Translations under genes and position numbers: made by a program
In this document: piece by piece, positions 9,530 to 19,600 of the stretch
Layout of the letters: each line of letters begins with the position of its first letter
How positions within the stretch are numbered: position 1 is the first letter of the stretch
Notes under the pieces: generated by a model
What the model saw: only the letters and a program-made list of their open reading frames with translations
What the model was told of the DNA's origin: nothing
Database searches by the model: none
Source of the DNA: Neorhodopirellula pilleata
GTDB taxonomy: Bacteria > Planctomycetota > Planctomycetia > Pirellulales > Pirellulaceae
Direction: 5' to 3'
Length of the DNA: 64,000 nt
NCBI RefSeq assembly: GCF_007859915.1
Contig: NZ_SJPM01000002.1
Coordinates: 1-64,000, forward strand

Positions 9530-10783
9530 ATGAAAGTCCTCTATGATGCATCCGTTCTCGGTGCAGCTCGCATATCGCAGAAGGGACGAACAGGTGTCTA
9601 TCGTGTCGTGAATGAAATCGCAAGATACCTCATCGCGCGCGACGATATCGATCTCTCGTGGACGGCATTTGGCAACCACAACCATCTAGATGATGTGATC
9701 GAAATGTCAAGGAGCGACCCCGAGATGGCGGCCCCTGTCGTTGCTTCAATTTGGAGGCGCCATTGCCTCGATCTACTCGCAAAACCCTTGAATCGAATAG
9801 CAGCCAGCCATCTCTATCGTCTCGTTGCCCCCATTCTTCCCGCCGTGGATGAACTAAAAAAGCGAGCAACCTTTAACGAGAAACTCCTTGAAGGCTTTGA
9901 TGTCCTACATAGTCCGTTCGGAAAACTTCCCGATGGAGAGCCGGGGAAGGGTCCGGTGCGAGTCATTACAGTGTATGACCTGATTGCGATTCGTTTCCCA
10001 AGTCTATTCGAGAATGGAATTTCGTTGCAGATCGAGGCAACAATTCAGAGTATCCTGCCGAGTGACTGGGTGCTCTGTATATCAGAAGCGACACGTCTTG
10101 ACCTCCTTGACTACCGCCGCGATCTCAATCCCGACAGAGTGCGAGTTACCCCACTAGCAGCCGGAGATTGTTTTCGACCATGCGAAGACGAGATCCAGAT
10201 AAACCAGGTTCGAATCAAGTACGGCATACCAGCAGGAGCATCTTATTTCCTGAGTGTTTGCACGCTTGAACCACGTAAAAATTTAAGGCACCTTATACGC
10301 GTCTTTGAACGCAATTACATGGCTTTCCCGCAAAACACTTATCTTGTACTGGTAGGAGCCACGGGCTGGCACCTTGACGAGCTGATGCGTGATATCGAAT
10401 CCAGCCCGATCGGACGCGTTTTACCCACAGGATATGTTCCAGATGAAGATCTGGCACCGCTCTACAGCGGTGCGATTGCATTCGTGTACGTGTCACTTTA
10501 CGAGGGATTCGGCCTTCCGCCATTGGAAGCGATGAAGTGTGGTACGCCCACGATTACTTCTGATAATTCGTCATTGCCAGAGGTAGTTGGCGATGCGGGG
10601 ATTATGGTTCCAGCAAACTGCGAAGAATCCCTTGCCGCTGCGATGCAACAACTTGCGAGTGCACCTGAGGTTTGCACGGACTTGTCACAGAAAGGTCTAG
10701 ATCGTGCCTTGCTTTTTTCCTGGGAAAGGTGCGGTCAGCAAACGGTACAGACGTACTATGATGCCATCGAGACTAGAGAGTAG
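9530..10783 (+). CDS. Glycosyltransferase family 4
   Basis: A 417-residue GT-B fold transferase. The N-terminal domain begins [21 protein letters not shown], with a glycine-containing acceptor-side loop. The C-terminal domain has the GT4 landmarks [13 protein letters not shown] (start of the donor domain), [14 protein letters not shown] and the E-x7-E motif in [17 protein letters not shown], followed by [11 protein letters not shown]. The start ATG lies 63 bp after the membrane-protein gene. It most likely adds a hexose to the growing lipid-linked oligosaccharide; the sugar cannot be told. The second GT4 gene follows after a 351-bp gap that holds a palindromic repeat. Confidence 0.92.
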   Translation: MKVLYDASVLGAARISQKGRTGVYRVVNEIARYLIARDDIDLSWTAFGNHNHLDDVIEMSRSDPEMAAPVVASIWRRHCLDLLAKPLNRIAASHLYRLVAPILPAVDELKKRATFNEKLLEGFDVLHSPFGKLPDGEPGKGPVRVITVYDLIAIRFPSLFENGISLQIEATIQSILPSDWVLCISEATRLDLLDYRRDLNPDRVRVTPLAAGDCFRPCEDEIQINQVRIKYGIPAGASYFLSVCTLEPRKNLRHLIRVFERNYMAFPQNTYLVLVGATGWHLDELMRDIESSPIGRVLPTGYVPDEDLAPLYSGAIAFVYVSLYEGFGLPPLEAMKCGTPTITSDNSSLPEVVGDAGIMVPANCEESLAAAMQQLASAPEVCTDLSQKGLDRALLFSWERCGQQTVQTYYDAIETRE

Positions 10784-10844
10784 ATCGAAAACTCGCGATT
10801 AAAGCGTGTCACTCGAATATCAATAGGTTAGTTCTGCTATTTTA

Positions 10845-10947
10845 AGAGCCCATCCGAAAAGGGGTCTGACCCTTTGGAGGCGAGTCGATTTTTGGTTGCA
10901 TTTTTGGCATCGCCGGAGAGGGTCAGACCCCTTTTCGGATAGGCTCT
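10845..10947. repeat. Inverted-repeat element with 29-bp arms
   Basis: The left arm is 10845-10873 (beginning AGAGCC, containing ATCCGAAAAGGGGTCTGACC) and the right arm 10919-10947 is its reverse complement with one mismatch. The 45-base centre is not palindromic. It is the main content of the 351-bp gap between the two GT4 genes (10784-11134); the rest of that gap shows nothing I recognise. A decayed relative is at 15301-15359. Confidence 0.9.
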
Positions 10948-11134
10948 AATGACAACTGATTGTTAAACGTTCCGATGAATTGCATTTACGTTTTGTTTTT
11001 ATGATTGAAGCCACTACACATTGTGCATGTCGGAGAAGTCTTTCATCCGCTCAAGTTTCTATGCAACGGGGGCGTATAAAGATCGCGCAGTGTCAAACAA
11101 TTATTCATGACTCATTGTCATTAGAGCGAGTGAA

Positions 11135-12226
11135 ATGAAAGTTTGGATTGACGGTATCGCATTTGAAAACGCTCAACAAAAAGGTATCTGGCGAGTATTT
11201 TTCGAAATCATGTCTCGGACAAGCCAGGTGATTGATTACACCCTCTGGCTACGTTCAGCAGCAAAACAACCGATTCCCAGGGGAGTTCGCGTTTATCAAG
11301 ACAATGGCCGTGAAGAGATTGGACGATATAGCCTTTCAAAGCGCATCGTGCGTCGACTGGCAAACCGAAGCGTTCCCAAAGAGTTGAAAAACGCAGACCT
11401 TTTTCACTCCACTGGATTCACCCTGCCATTGCATGACGGGATCAAAACCGTCAATACGGTCTATGATATGATTGCGGAGTCGCATTTTTACATCGGGATC
11501 CGGGAACTGGAAGAGGGCATTTCCGTCAAGCAGCAAGCATACGAGCGAGCATGCTTGCTGTCATGCATTTCGCAAGCGACTGCGTCTGAGTTGACCGCTT
11601 ATCAGCCACATCTAACCTCGAAAGCAAGGGTCATCCCGCTCGGACATGAGCATCTACTAAGTGAAAAGTCGACCGTACGAGAATCAATGGCAGGTTCAAT
11701 GAATGCAGCACTCTTCATTGGCAATCGCTATGGCTACAAGAACTTCGTCAACTTGCTGTACGCCATGCTCACGTCAGCATGGCCGCCGAAGGTCGGCTTG
11801 CATGTTATCGGCCCCCCGTTCTCGTCGGCCGAGCTAGCGTGGATCAAAAGATCTGGATTAAGCGATCGCGTTAGCCATCTTGGCTGCTTATCAACCGCTG
11901 GTCTTTCGAGCGCTTATCGAACAGCCCGTTGTTTAGTTTTCCCAAGCTTTCAAGAAGGTTTTGGATTGCCATGCCTAGAGGCGCACTCGTTCCGATGTCC
12001 ACTTGTTTGTAGTGATATTCCTGTCTTTCACGAAGTGGCAGGTGGAGCTGCTTTGTTCTTTGATCCTCATCTGCCCACCGACATTGCTCAGCAAGTGAAT
12101 CGGATCGGTGACCCGAACGTCCGACAACCAATTATCGACGAGGGGACAGAGAATCTACTTCGCTTTTGTTGGGATACAAGCGCGCAAAGGACGGCGGAGT
12201 TCTACGAGGAAGCGTTAAGACAATAA
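11135..12226 (+). CDS. Glycosyltransferase family 4 (second)
   Basis: A 363-residue GT-B fold glycosyltransferase. The N-terminal domain starts KVWIDGIAFENAQQKGIWR, a layout shared with the preceding GT4. The C-terminal domain carries the donor-site E-x7-E motif in FQEGFGLPCLEAHSFRCP, followed by SDIPVFHEVAGGAALFFDP. It lies 351 bp downstream of the first GT4, on the same strand, and ends 3 bp before the convergent gene at 12230. Probable role: addition of another sugar in the same exported glycan. The substrate is not predictable. Confidence 0.9.
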   Translation: MKVWIDGIAFENAQQKGIWRVFFEIMSRTSQVIDYTLWLRSAAKQPIPRGVRVYQDNGREEIGRYSLSKRIVRRLANRSVPKELKNADLFHSTGFTLPLHDGIKTVNTVYDMIAESHFYIGIRELEEGISVKQQAYERACLLSCISQATASELTAYQPHLTSKARVIPLGHEHLLSEKSTVRESMAGSMNAALFIGNRYGYKNFVNLLYAMLTSAWPPKVGLHVIGPPFSSAELAWIKRSGLSDRVSHLGCLSTAGLSSAYRTARCLVFPSFQEGFGLPCLEAHSFRCPLVCSDIPVFHEVAGGAALFFDPHLPTDIAQQVNRIGDPNVRQPIIDEGTENLLRFCWDTSAQRTAEFYEEALRQ

Positions 12227-12229
12227 CAA

Positions 12230-14041
12230 TTATTGCCGCTTGGAAACACGGAAGTATTTGCTTTGAGCGATCGTAGAGCGAACGTCGAGACGCCAACAGA
12301 TCCCAAGGTAAGCAGGGTATTGAGAATCCTCCAGGATTGGCAACGTTCCAAGAGGGACTAATGAGTAGCCTGTATCGGGCAGTGTAGCAAACCGAACCAA
12401 GCGAGATTCTAAGGTGACGCCCACGATCTCACCGACAATCGTCTCAAAATCCTGCATCTCCGCAGCGGATTCGGCCTCGGCGGAATGGATACTCAACGGA
12501 CCAAGCGTTTCTGTCACACCAATGTCGCTGCGCAGGTGATCCAAATCGGCATCCGCCAATGGTGATAGCAACACTGCAGCATAAACGCGACCGTCAAATG
12601 GGATTGTTGCTAGCGGTGTTTTCGAAGAAATTCGCAGCGCGGGCCCACCCGAAACACTTTTACCTATAAGTCGCGTCGCAGCATCGACAATTATTTGACT
12701 TGCTTCTCGATTCAAACTGGGGGGGCCTACCATTGTTATTCGTTTAGGGCCGGAAGGATTTTCGGGATCCAATGACTCCGATTCGATCGACAAAAGAAAT
12801 GCGGCACTCGATGTGTTTTTGCGAAGATGAGCCGAACTGGCATTTGCGAATGCAGACCGCCAATGCATTAGTTCGTCCGTCGCGAGTCGGTAGGCTGCCA
12901 ACTGCCCCGGCAACTCGGGGGATAGAGAAGCCATCTTTTCTAAGCTCAATTGACATGCTTCGTACAGGCGATCGGACCGACCGCCTAAACGACGCTGAGC
13001 AACACTGATATGATGCAGCAAAGAGCCCAATGCTCGCCGCACATCGATTGGCGACTGGGACGCCGCTATCATGTCAATCGTAGTCACATAGGATTCAATG
13101 CCTTCTGTGGTTAAGTTGCCCAATGCTTGTTGAATTTGCGAGGGCGCATTTCCATTTTTTGAGTCGATCAGATTGAAGGCGACCTCCAATGCGTGTGCTC
13201 GAATTACCGCTGCGGAACTCCTGCCCCACGCTTCGAGAAGCTCGGACATCGCGGTTTCAATTGTCACGATCGGATCATCCGTGTTCGTCAATGATCCCTC
13301 GAGCTCGGCCCGAATTTCCTCGCCACGTGCTTGGAAACTCATGGCGATTTCCAAGTTTTTCTCGATCTCCGTCCTGGCTGCTTGAGCATACCTGTCCGCA
13401 CGGTTTTGGGCGATCATCGCGTCACCTGCGGCAAGCACCTCATCAAAATTCAATTTGTATTGGTTTCGCGTGATCGGATCGAATGGCGAGGTTTCAATTA
13501 CAAGATTTAAGCCTTCTTTCTCCATCAGCGATTCGAATGCATCGAGCTGATTGCGAGCCAAAAACTGCTGCGATTGGTTGATGACTTTTTGTAACCTGGG
13601 GAGTGATTTCTTTAGCCTCACATCAAGTTTAACCTTAAGTTTTTGACCTTCTAAAGTATTCCCCCAACTTACAATCAGATGGTTAATGCCTCCGCCTATA
13701 TCTCGCAGCCTTTGCTCAAGGTCGTATCCAGCTGGCTCGCCCATCTGCTGCAAATGTCTTGAGTCCCGGATGGCTTGGAACAAATCGCCCATCGCCGCCA
13801 TCAGCTGGGAGCTTGGATAAGCTGACGCTTGGTTTTCGAGGCTCCGACAATGTAAAAAAAGATCCCAAACTTTCTTTTTGGTTGCGTAAGTCCGAACAAC
13901 AAGTTCTTTTGCTTCAGGAATAGTTGCGTGAACATCAAGCGGAGCGTATTGGTTTCGATCGGATGGATTTGCTGAGATATTCAAAGGGAAGGCAACAATC
14001 AATATCACAAACCAGATTAAATTAGACTTGGCTGACGGCAT
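12230..14041 (-). CDS. Unrecognised secreted protein
   Basis: A 603-residue protein I cannot assign. It begins with a clear signal peptide (about residues 6-24, IWFVILIVAFPLNISANP). The middle, about 140-330, is rich in charged residues with long predicted helices (for example QAARTEIEKNLEIAMSFQAR). The C-terminal third is more beta-like, with hydrophobic/Gly patches (GPALRISSKTPLATIPFDGR). There are no cysteines arranged as heme or metal sites and no C-terminal membrane anchor. It converges on the second GT4 gene with only 3 bp between stop codons, and nothing overlaps its 5' end. Its function is unknown; the position next to the glycan locus may be accidental. Confidence 0.72.
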   Translation of the reverse strand: MPSAKSNLIWFVILIVAFPLNISANPSDRNQYAPLDVHATIPEAKELVVRTYATKKKVWDLFLHCRSLENQASAYPSSQLMAAMGDLFQAIRDSRHLQQMGEPAGYDLEQRLRDIGGGINHLIVSWGNTLEGQKLKVKLDVRLKKSLPRLQKVINQSQQFLARNQLDAFESLMEKEGLNLVIETSPFDPITRNQYKLNFDEVLAAGDAMIAQNRADRYAQAARTEIEKNLEIAMSFQARGEEIRAELEGSLTNTDDPIVTIETAMSELLEAWGRSSAAVIRAHALEVAFNLIDSKNGNAPSQIQQALGNLTTEGIESYVTTIDMIAASQSPIDVRRALGSLLHHISVAQRRLGGRSDRLYEACQLSLEKMASLSPELPGQLAAYRLATDELMHWRSAFANASSAHLRKNTSSAAFLLSIESESLDPENPSGPKRITMVGPPSLNREASQIIVDAATRLIGKSVSGGPALRISSKTPLATIPFDGRVYAAVLLSPLADADLDHLRSDIGVTETLGPLSIHSAEAESAAEMQDFETIVGEIVGVTLESRLVRFATLPDTGYSLVPLGTLPILEDSQYPAYLGICWRLDVRSTIAQSKYFRVSKRQ

Positions 14042-14145
14042 GATTTAACCACGTATTGCTAGACGGATAAAATGACTGATAAAAAATTGTATCAGAATTT
14101 TTCACCGAGGAAGCAATTGGAAATAACTTCGGTATTTGGTTGAGA

Positions 14146-14400
14146 TCATGCCCGGTCAGCCGAATCGGTGGGTTTGATTTGGCTCAGGAAGCTTTCCGAA
14201 TTGTTGATGCCGGGCAATGAGTTCGCCGTTTCTGGCTTTAAAACCGTAGGCGGTTTATCTGGGGCGATTTGATAAACCAACGTCAAACGCTCGTGACCGC
14301 AGCGATGAGCGATCTCGGCCGGAATCGTTGACGGGGCTGCGGAGCTACCGGACTCTTCGTGCACTGCGGTTCCATTTCGCATCCCGAAAAACAAAGCCAT
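14146..14400 (-). CDS. Possible small hypothetical protein
   Basis: An 84-residue frame from the ATG at 14400 (MALFFGMRNGTAVHEESG...). An in-frame ATG at 14439 would add 13 residues. I keep it because the codon choice looks like that of neighbouring genes, the composition is ordinary, and it lies between two minus-strand genes with no competing frame of better quality. It has no signal peptide, membrane helix or motif I know. It could equally be a chance frame; the antisense frames here look worse. Confidence 0.4.
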   Translation of the reverse strand: MALFFGMRNGTAVHEESGSSAAPSTIPAEIAHRCGHERLTLVYQIAPDKPPTVLKPETANSLPGINNSESFLSQIKPTDSADRA

Positions 14401-14664
14401 TTTGATTTTCGACTTGATTCGGCATGGTCTCGTTTCCATCGTATCGGTGCGGGATGTTGCTGGCGTAAAGCAACCGTATCAATCAACGATTCCACCTACC
14501 GAATTAGCGGCATAGTCAGGACTCTCATTCATATTAGAACCATCGGATTCGTGGACAACACCGCATAAAGCAGCCGTTAATTGTAACAAACAGCGACACG
14601 CCGTTGTGCCAATCGGTAACCAAGAAGCTTCCCGGCCGTTATGCGGCCGATCTTGGCCGTGAGC

Positions 14665-15270
14665 TTATCCCTGCAGGCGTTTGGTCCAAGTGAAAATTCG
14701 CAGTGGCGGCAGGTTTCGCATCACGAACTGCGTGTGGGGGGTACCGAAGAGCGGTCGGGTGAAATGCAGAATGTCGTCCCGCAATTGATAGGCGATGAAT
14801 GTGCCGCCGGGCGTTAACACGTCATCGATCGATCGAGAAATTCGCTTGGCGGTCGCTCGCGGAATCGAACTGAAGGGAATCCCTGAGACGATCACGTCGG
14901 CTTTCGTCAGATCATGAGCACGCAAAATCTCGATCAAATCGGCCGCATCCCCGAGTCGGCTGGTCAAGCGTGGGTCCTCGATTTCAGCCAAGGCGTCGGC
15001 CAAATCGGGCGTCTTTTCGACGGCGAGCAGTCGGGCGTCGGGCTTCATCGATTCCAACAAAGCGAGTGTCGTCCCTCCGGCACCGGGCCCTAATTCGACG
15101 ACCGTGTCGGCCGAACGGACGCAATCTCGTCTGGCAATCCGTTCGGTCAAAAACACCGAGCTTGGAAAAATCGTGGCGACTTGAGTCGGCTGTTTCAACC
15201 ACGCTTTGAAAACACAAGCGGCACGCCGTGTGTATGTCGAGGCTAGGGGACGTTCGAGCGTGAATGCCAT
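14665..15270 (-). CDS. Phospholipid N-methyltransferase-like SAM methyltransferase
   Basis: A 201-residue class I methyltransferase of the PmtA/KsgA-like group. The N-terminus has the FKAWLKQPTQVATIFPSS stretch, typical of PmtA-type enzymes, then motif I VVELGPGAGGTT (about 62-73), an acidic residue after strand 2 (LLAVEKTPDL) and DVIVSGIPFSSIP in the motif IV position. Bacterial relatives methylate phosphatidylethanolamine towards phosphatidylcholine; members without that activity are known, so the substrate is uncertain. It lies about 150 bp downstream of the aminotransferase gene, on the same strand, separated from it by a decayed inverted repeat. Confidence 0.82.
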   Translation of the reverse strand: MAFTLERPLASTYTRRAACVFKAWLKQPTQVATIFPSSVFLTERIARRDCVRSADTVVELGPGAGGTTLALLESMKPDARLLAVEKTPDLADALAEIEDPRLTSRLGDAADLIEILRAHDLTKADVIVSGIPFSSIPRATAKRISRSIDDVLTPGGTFIAYQLRDDILHFTRPLFGTPHTQFVMRNLPPLRIFTWTKRLQG

Positions 15271-15300
15271 CGTGGGTCTCGGGTGATCATTGAGTGCTTA

Positions 15301-15359
15301 ACCGAAAAGGGATCTGACCCGTTGGGGTCTCGCCTGCGAGGCTCAGGCCCCTGTTCGGT
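15301..15359. repeat. Decayed relative of the 29-bp-arm inverted repeat
   Basis: Arms 15301-15320 (ACCGAAAAGGGATCTGACCC) and 15340-15359 pair at 16 of 20 positions. The arm sequence matches the CCGAAAAGGGGTCTGACCC core of the element at 10845-10947. It lies between the aminotransferase and methyltransferase genes and could form a hairpin in the transcript. Confidence 0.65.
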
Positions 15360-15419
15360 ATGGCTCTCAATACGGTGGGAATCAATCAATCTCGAATTGT
15401 AAAAGCAAAGGACGTGCCA

Positions 15420-16655
15420 TCAATCCGGCATCGGAAGCGATTCAGAAATCTCCGAAATCGCAGCAATCACGCGGTCGAGATCCGCTTCGGTCGTTCCGTG
15501 GCCGGCACTGACCCTTAGCGTGCCATGGGCTCGGGTGTCCAAATAGTCGTGCAACCGGGAAGCGCAATGATATCCGGCGCGAACGTCGATCGAAAAATCC
15601 TGGTCGAGAATCGCGGCGGCGTCCGAGGCGGGCAACATCGGTCCGAAGTCAACGCTGGCGATGGGCAGTTCCCCGCGACGGCCGACGACACGGATGCCGT
15701 CGACTTGCGCGAGTCCGTCGTGCAGTCGATTCGCCAAGACGGTAATCTCCTCTGGGATGGCTCCTGACATTGTCTGTCGCTGGACCATCCGGTCCAGTGC
15801 CGCATCCCATCCGGCGATCGCTGGGACGTTCATCGTTCCGGCTTCCAAACGGCCGGGCATGGTTGCCGGCATGTGGTCGGACAGTCCGTCTTGGCCGCTG
15901 CCGCCTTGAATCGTCGGACGAATGAGGTCGTGCAGAGGGGGCGACAGTACCAGCATCGCGATTCCCGGTGGGCCTCCACAACCTTTGTGTGCCGGCGCGG
16001 CCAAGATATCGACGCCGAGTTGTTGGACGTTGATGGGAAAGTAGCCGAACGTTTGAGCGGCGTCACACAAAAACCAAATGCGGTCTTGTTCATGACCCGA
16101 TTGACGACGTGTCTCATTGATTCTTGCGATTGCTCGGGACAATTCCGCAACCGGTTGGATGATTCCGGTCACATTGGACGCGTGAGTCAATGCAATCATT
16201 CGAGTGCGTTGGGTGATCGCCTGAATCATCGCTTGTACGGACACGTCGCCGCGGGAATCACACGGCACCACGGTCACGTTGGCGGTCTGATCCGTAGAAC
16301 CACTTGATGCAGGTTCAGCCGTGGCTGCGTACATGGGACGCAGGACGGAGTTGTGTTCTACCGCCGAAACGACGGCGTGATCACCCGGTCGCAAGATCCC
16401 GTGAACCGCCGCATTGATGGCCGCAGTGCAACCGGAATGAAACGTCACGCAAGCGGACGACTCCGCCTCGACGTGTTCTGTTAAACGGCGTCGGACACGA
16501 TCGACAATCCGCTGAGCCTGTCGCGCGGCGGCATAGTTGCCACGCGACGCACTCGCGCCGGTGTCGACCATGAACTCCACCATCGCCTCAACCACCCCCG
16601 GAGCCTTGGGCCAACTCGTCGAGGCGTGATCCAGATACAAACGATTCGTTTTCAT
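15420..16655 (-). CDS. Class V aminotransferase, cysteine desulfurase-like
   Basis: A 411-residue fold-type I PLP enzyme. YLDHASTSWPKAPGVVEAM near the N-terminus, SGCTAAINAAVHG (PLP phosphate region), DAAQTFG (the Asp that holds the pyridine N) and APAHKGCGGPPG (Schiff-base Lys) are all present. Near the C-terminus RAGYHCASRLH holds the catalytic Cys in the arrangement of the cysteine desulfurase branch related to EF2568. It could supply sulfur, but no scaffold or acceptor gene is nearby. The ATG at 16655 overlaps the stop of the 2656-aa gene (ATGA), and GGTGGGGGG lies just upstream. A 44-residue upstream extension in frame is rejected because it lies inside that gene. Being the last gene of this operon is unusual for the family. 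Confidence 0.9.
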   Translation of the reverse strand: MKTNRLYLDHASTSWPKAPGVVEAMVEFMVDTGASASRGNYAAARQAQRIVDRVRRRLTEHVEAESSACVTFHSGCTAAINAAVHGILRPGDHAVVSAVEHNSVLRPMYAATAEPASSGSTDQTANVTVVPCDSRGDVSVQAMIQAITQRTRMIALTHASNVTGIIQPVAELSRAIARINETRRQSGHEQDRIWFLCDAAQTFGYFPINVQQLGVDILAAPAHKGCGGPPGIAMLVLSPPLHDLIRPTIQGGSGQDGLSDHMPATMPGRLEAGTMNVPAIAGWDAALDRMVQRQTMSGAIPEEITVLANRLHDGLAQVDGIRVVGRRGELPIASVDFGPMLPASDAAAILDQDFSIDVRAGYHCASRLHDYLDTRAHGTLRVSAGHGTTEADLDRVIAAISEISESLPMPD

Positions 16656-19600
16656 GCCCCCCACCAACGCCGCAGGGCCGGATACCCGGGGTCGATGCCG
16701 CTCATCACGACGGCGGCGAACATCAGCCCCAATGACATTGGAATCGGCATCAGGAGCAAACCGATCATCCCCAATGCGAACAACCAAGCGGCCGGATGAC
16801 GCAATCCGTTGCCAGAAGACGACTGATTCGATTCCGAAGTCACGATCGATTTCGGTTCTTCATGATGTCCATTTCGATGAGATTTTCTTCGAGCGAGTGG
16901 AAAGATAACGGGGACAAAAACGAACGCGGTTGCCGCCACAAATACCCCAGCTCGCATGATGTGTTGGCGAGTGGTTTCGGGTATCCAACCTGGATGCAAT
17001 GCCAACCGGGCAACCGGCAAGGTACGTTGCCTCCATTGAAACGTCCAACGCGGCAGATAACCCGGCGGTGTTGATAGCGACAAGAAGTCTGACCAATTAC
17101 CGTCGGCTAAATCATTAACCGTGACCCCGGTGTTGGAAAGCGGAACGCTGGCGAACGATTCGGAATCTCCGGCAAAATAACGGGTCTCTTGATTCATGAT
17201 GAAGCGATCCATTTCCGACCACGGTAGAACGATCGATTCATTGACATCAAATTCATCGAGCGTTACGACCGGTGGTTTGCGAACCACTGAACTTTCGGTG
17301 GAATCCGTTGGCGATTCCTGGTTGTCCGGCAACTCGTCTTGACCTACCGTTCGCCCTACCGAACGCGATAAAACATGAAAGCGTTTCAACCATGGACGCA
17401 TCCAAACCGCAACTTCCTCGTCGCGTCGATCGGCCAACGCGTCTGACGAAGCCGCGATCGCTCGAACCAAACTAGATGCTAAGATTTGGCATCGCAATTC
17501 GGGCGATATCGGTGACTCGATCCAATCGGCAGCATTTGACCGAAACGGCTTGCGGACGTCGGTCGTCTCGCACCAACTGATTGTGGCGGCTTCGTCGGGA
17601 TCACTCACGCCGACCAAGCTGGGCAACAATAGCGAATATGATTCATCCGGCGATAGCGGTGAATGGAAATCTCTCAATCGAAACGACGTTAACACTTCCA
17701 CCGTTTGACTGAGCCGGCTTAGCGGCAACGGTACGTCCCATTGCTTTAGCTCCCGGCTGGTTGGTTCGATCGGGACTTCATGCTGACTGTAGTCATCGTC
17801 AGAATCCTGTTCGGATTCAAGTTCCTGCAGGTCGGCCGGTCGCGTCGCGGCCCAAACACCGAGCAATTCAGAAGCCCCCGAATGACTCAGCCTCACGAAC
17901 GACTGATCACCGGGCCAAATGTCGAATCGGCTTATCATCAACGCCCGCGATTCATTCGGACGAACGAGCACACGATGATCGGCGTGGAGACACTTGGCGC
18001 GTCGATTCGTTTGAGGCAACGTCTCCAAATCGATCGACCATCCAGGCGAGGTCACCGCGTAGACGGAAGATGCGGAGTCATCGGGCAATCGCATCGGCGA
18101 CGAAACCGTCCAACGCGGTTTTTCCACCGGTCCCGCGAAATTGCTCCGCCATCGGACCTGTTCGTTGGTCAGCCGGGTCGGAACGACCACATCAATCCGA
18201 TGGCGACGCGCATCGAGAATGCGGATATCGGGAACACTGACCCGGGCCGTCTCGCTAACCGCCAAGCGGCTGACCAGTCGAAACTTGCGAACCGGTTGAG
18301 TTTCGGTCGTGACCGCTTGGGCTTCCGACGACTGGGATGCTTTTTCAAGAATAGACGATTGTTTCTCCGGCGCAGCGGAACGCAACTCGATCCGCATGAC
18401 CTGCAACGCTGGGTCCAAAGTTGGTTGCCGAGACGAAACACACAATGGATCAATCTGCAATGAATCGCACCAACGGGTCGGCAGTGCCACGTCAATGAAA
18501 TCGGGACAGAACTTGCTTTTGATTTCGCAATCCGTTTGAGCGGTCCATCGGCCTTCCTCCCATCGCAACGTAATTCGAGAATCCACATCGAAGAGTGAGT
18601 TAAGCTTGCGAACCCGAAACCGGGCATCGCCGACCACTCGACCGAGAGGTCCGGTCGCTGTGAATCGCTCGACGAGTACCTTCCCGGCGGTCAGCAACGC
18701 AGCGGCATCCTCCAATGGTTCGGTGATGCGTTGGGCATCGAGCGACTTGATCCATTTGAAATAAGTATCGAGTGATCGGGTAATCTGCAGATCGTGAATT
18801 TGTTCAAATTCCGCTTCATCGAGTGATGCATGGCTACCCGATACGTGCTCGAGTTCCATCCAACCCAGCTTGAATGCACCGTCGGAAGGCGATGACTTGG
18901 GTGTGTTTGGTTTGGACTTGATCGATTCATGGGGTAGCACCGCGTCGACTTCGATCACAAAACCGCTGGCCGGTCCATCGAAATACAGCGTCGTTTGATC
19001 GCCGTCGGGTGTGCGACGACGAACGACTTTCCAAGGGACCATCGTCGAGTGGGGTGTAGCATTCGCGTTAGCGGTCGTTTCGCCAGTCTTGGTCGCGATG
19101 GGTTGGGTCGCGTTATCGAGCAACTCGCTCGTCAAATCGCGAGATGGAGAGATCGCCGGCCCATCGGCTACTGCATACCGCCAATCCAAGATGCGAGCCT
19201 CCGACGGCATTCGCAATGAGTACTGAGACGTTCCCGATACTGAAATCTCCTTGGGTGAAACGGGAGGCTTGATCTCCGCTAAAAATTTGATGCGTTGCTC
19301 GGTCTCGTTGATATCAATGGCGTGCCGAGTCAACCACTGCGTTCGCGGTTTCTCTTTCGGTCGAAGTTTCAAGCTGCCGACGAATCCGACCGTGGCCCGA
19401 TCGATCGATCGCAGGTATCCCGACCACTGGGAATAGAATTGATCAACAGCAAGAGGCTCGACGGGAAGCGGTTCGGACCAATTCGCTTGCACCTCGCTGG
19501 AGAAAGTCCACGCCGTCCAAGGAAGATTATCGCCCGAGATCGAAACGTTATCGCTGATGGATTCGATCGGTGACTCTCCAACCCAAACTTGAGGCAGAGC

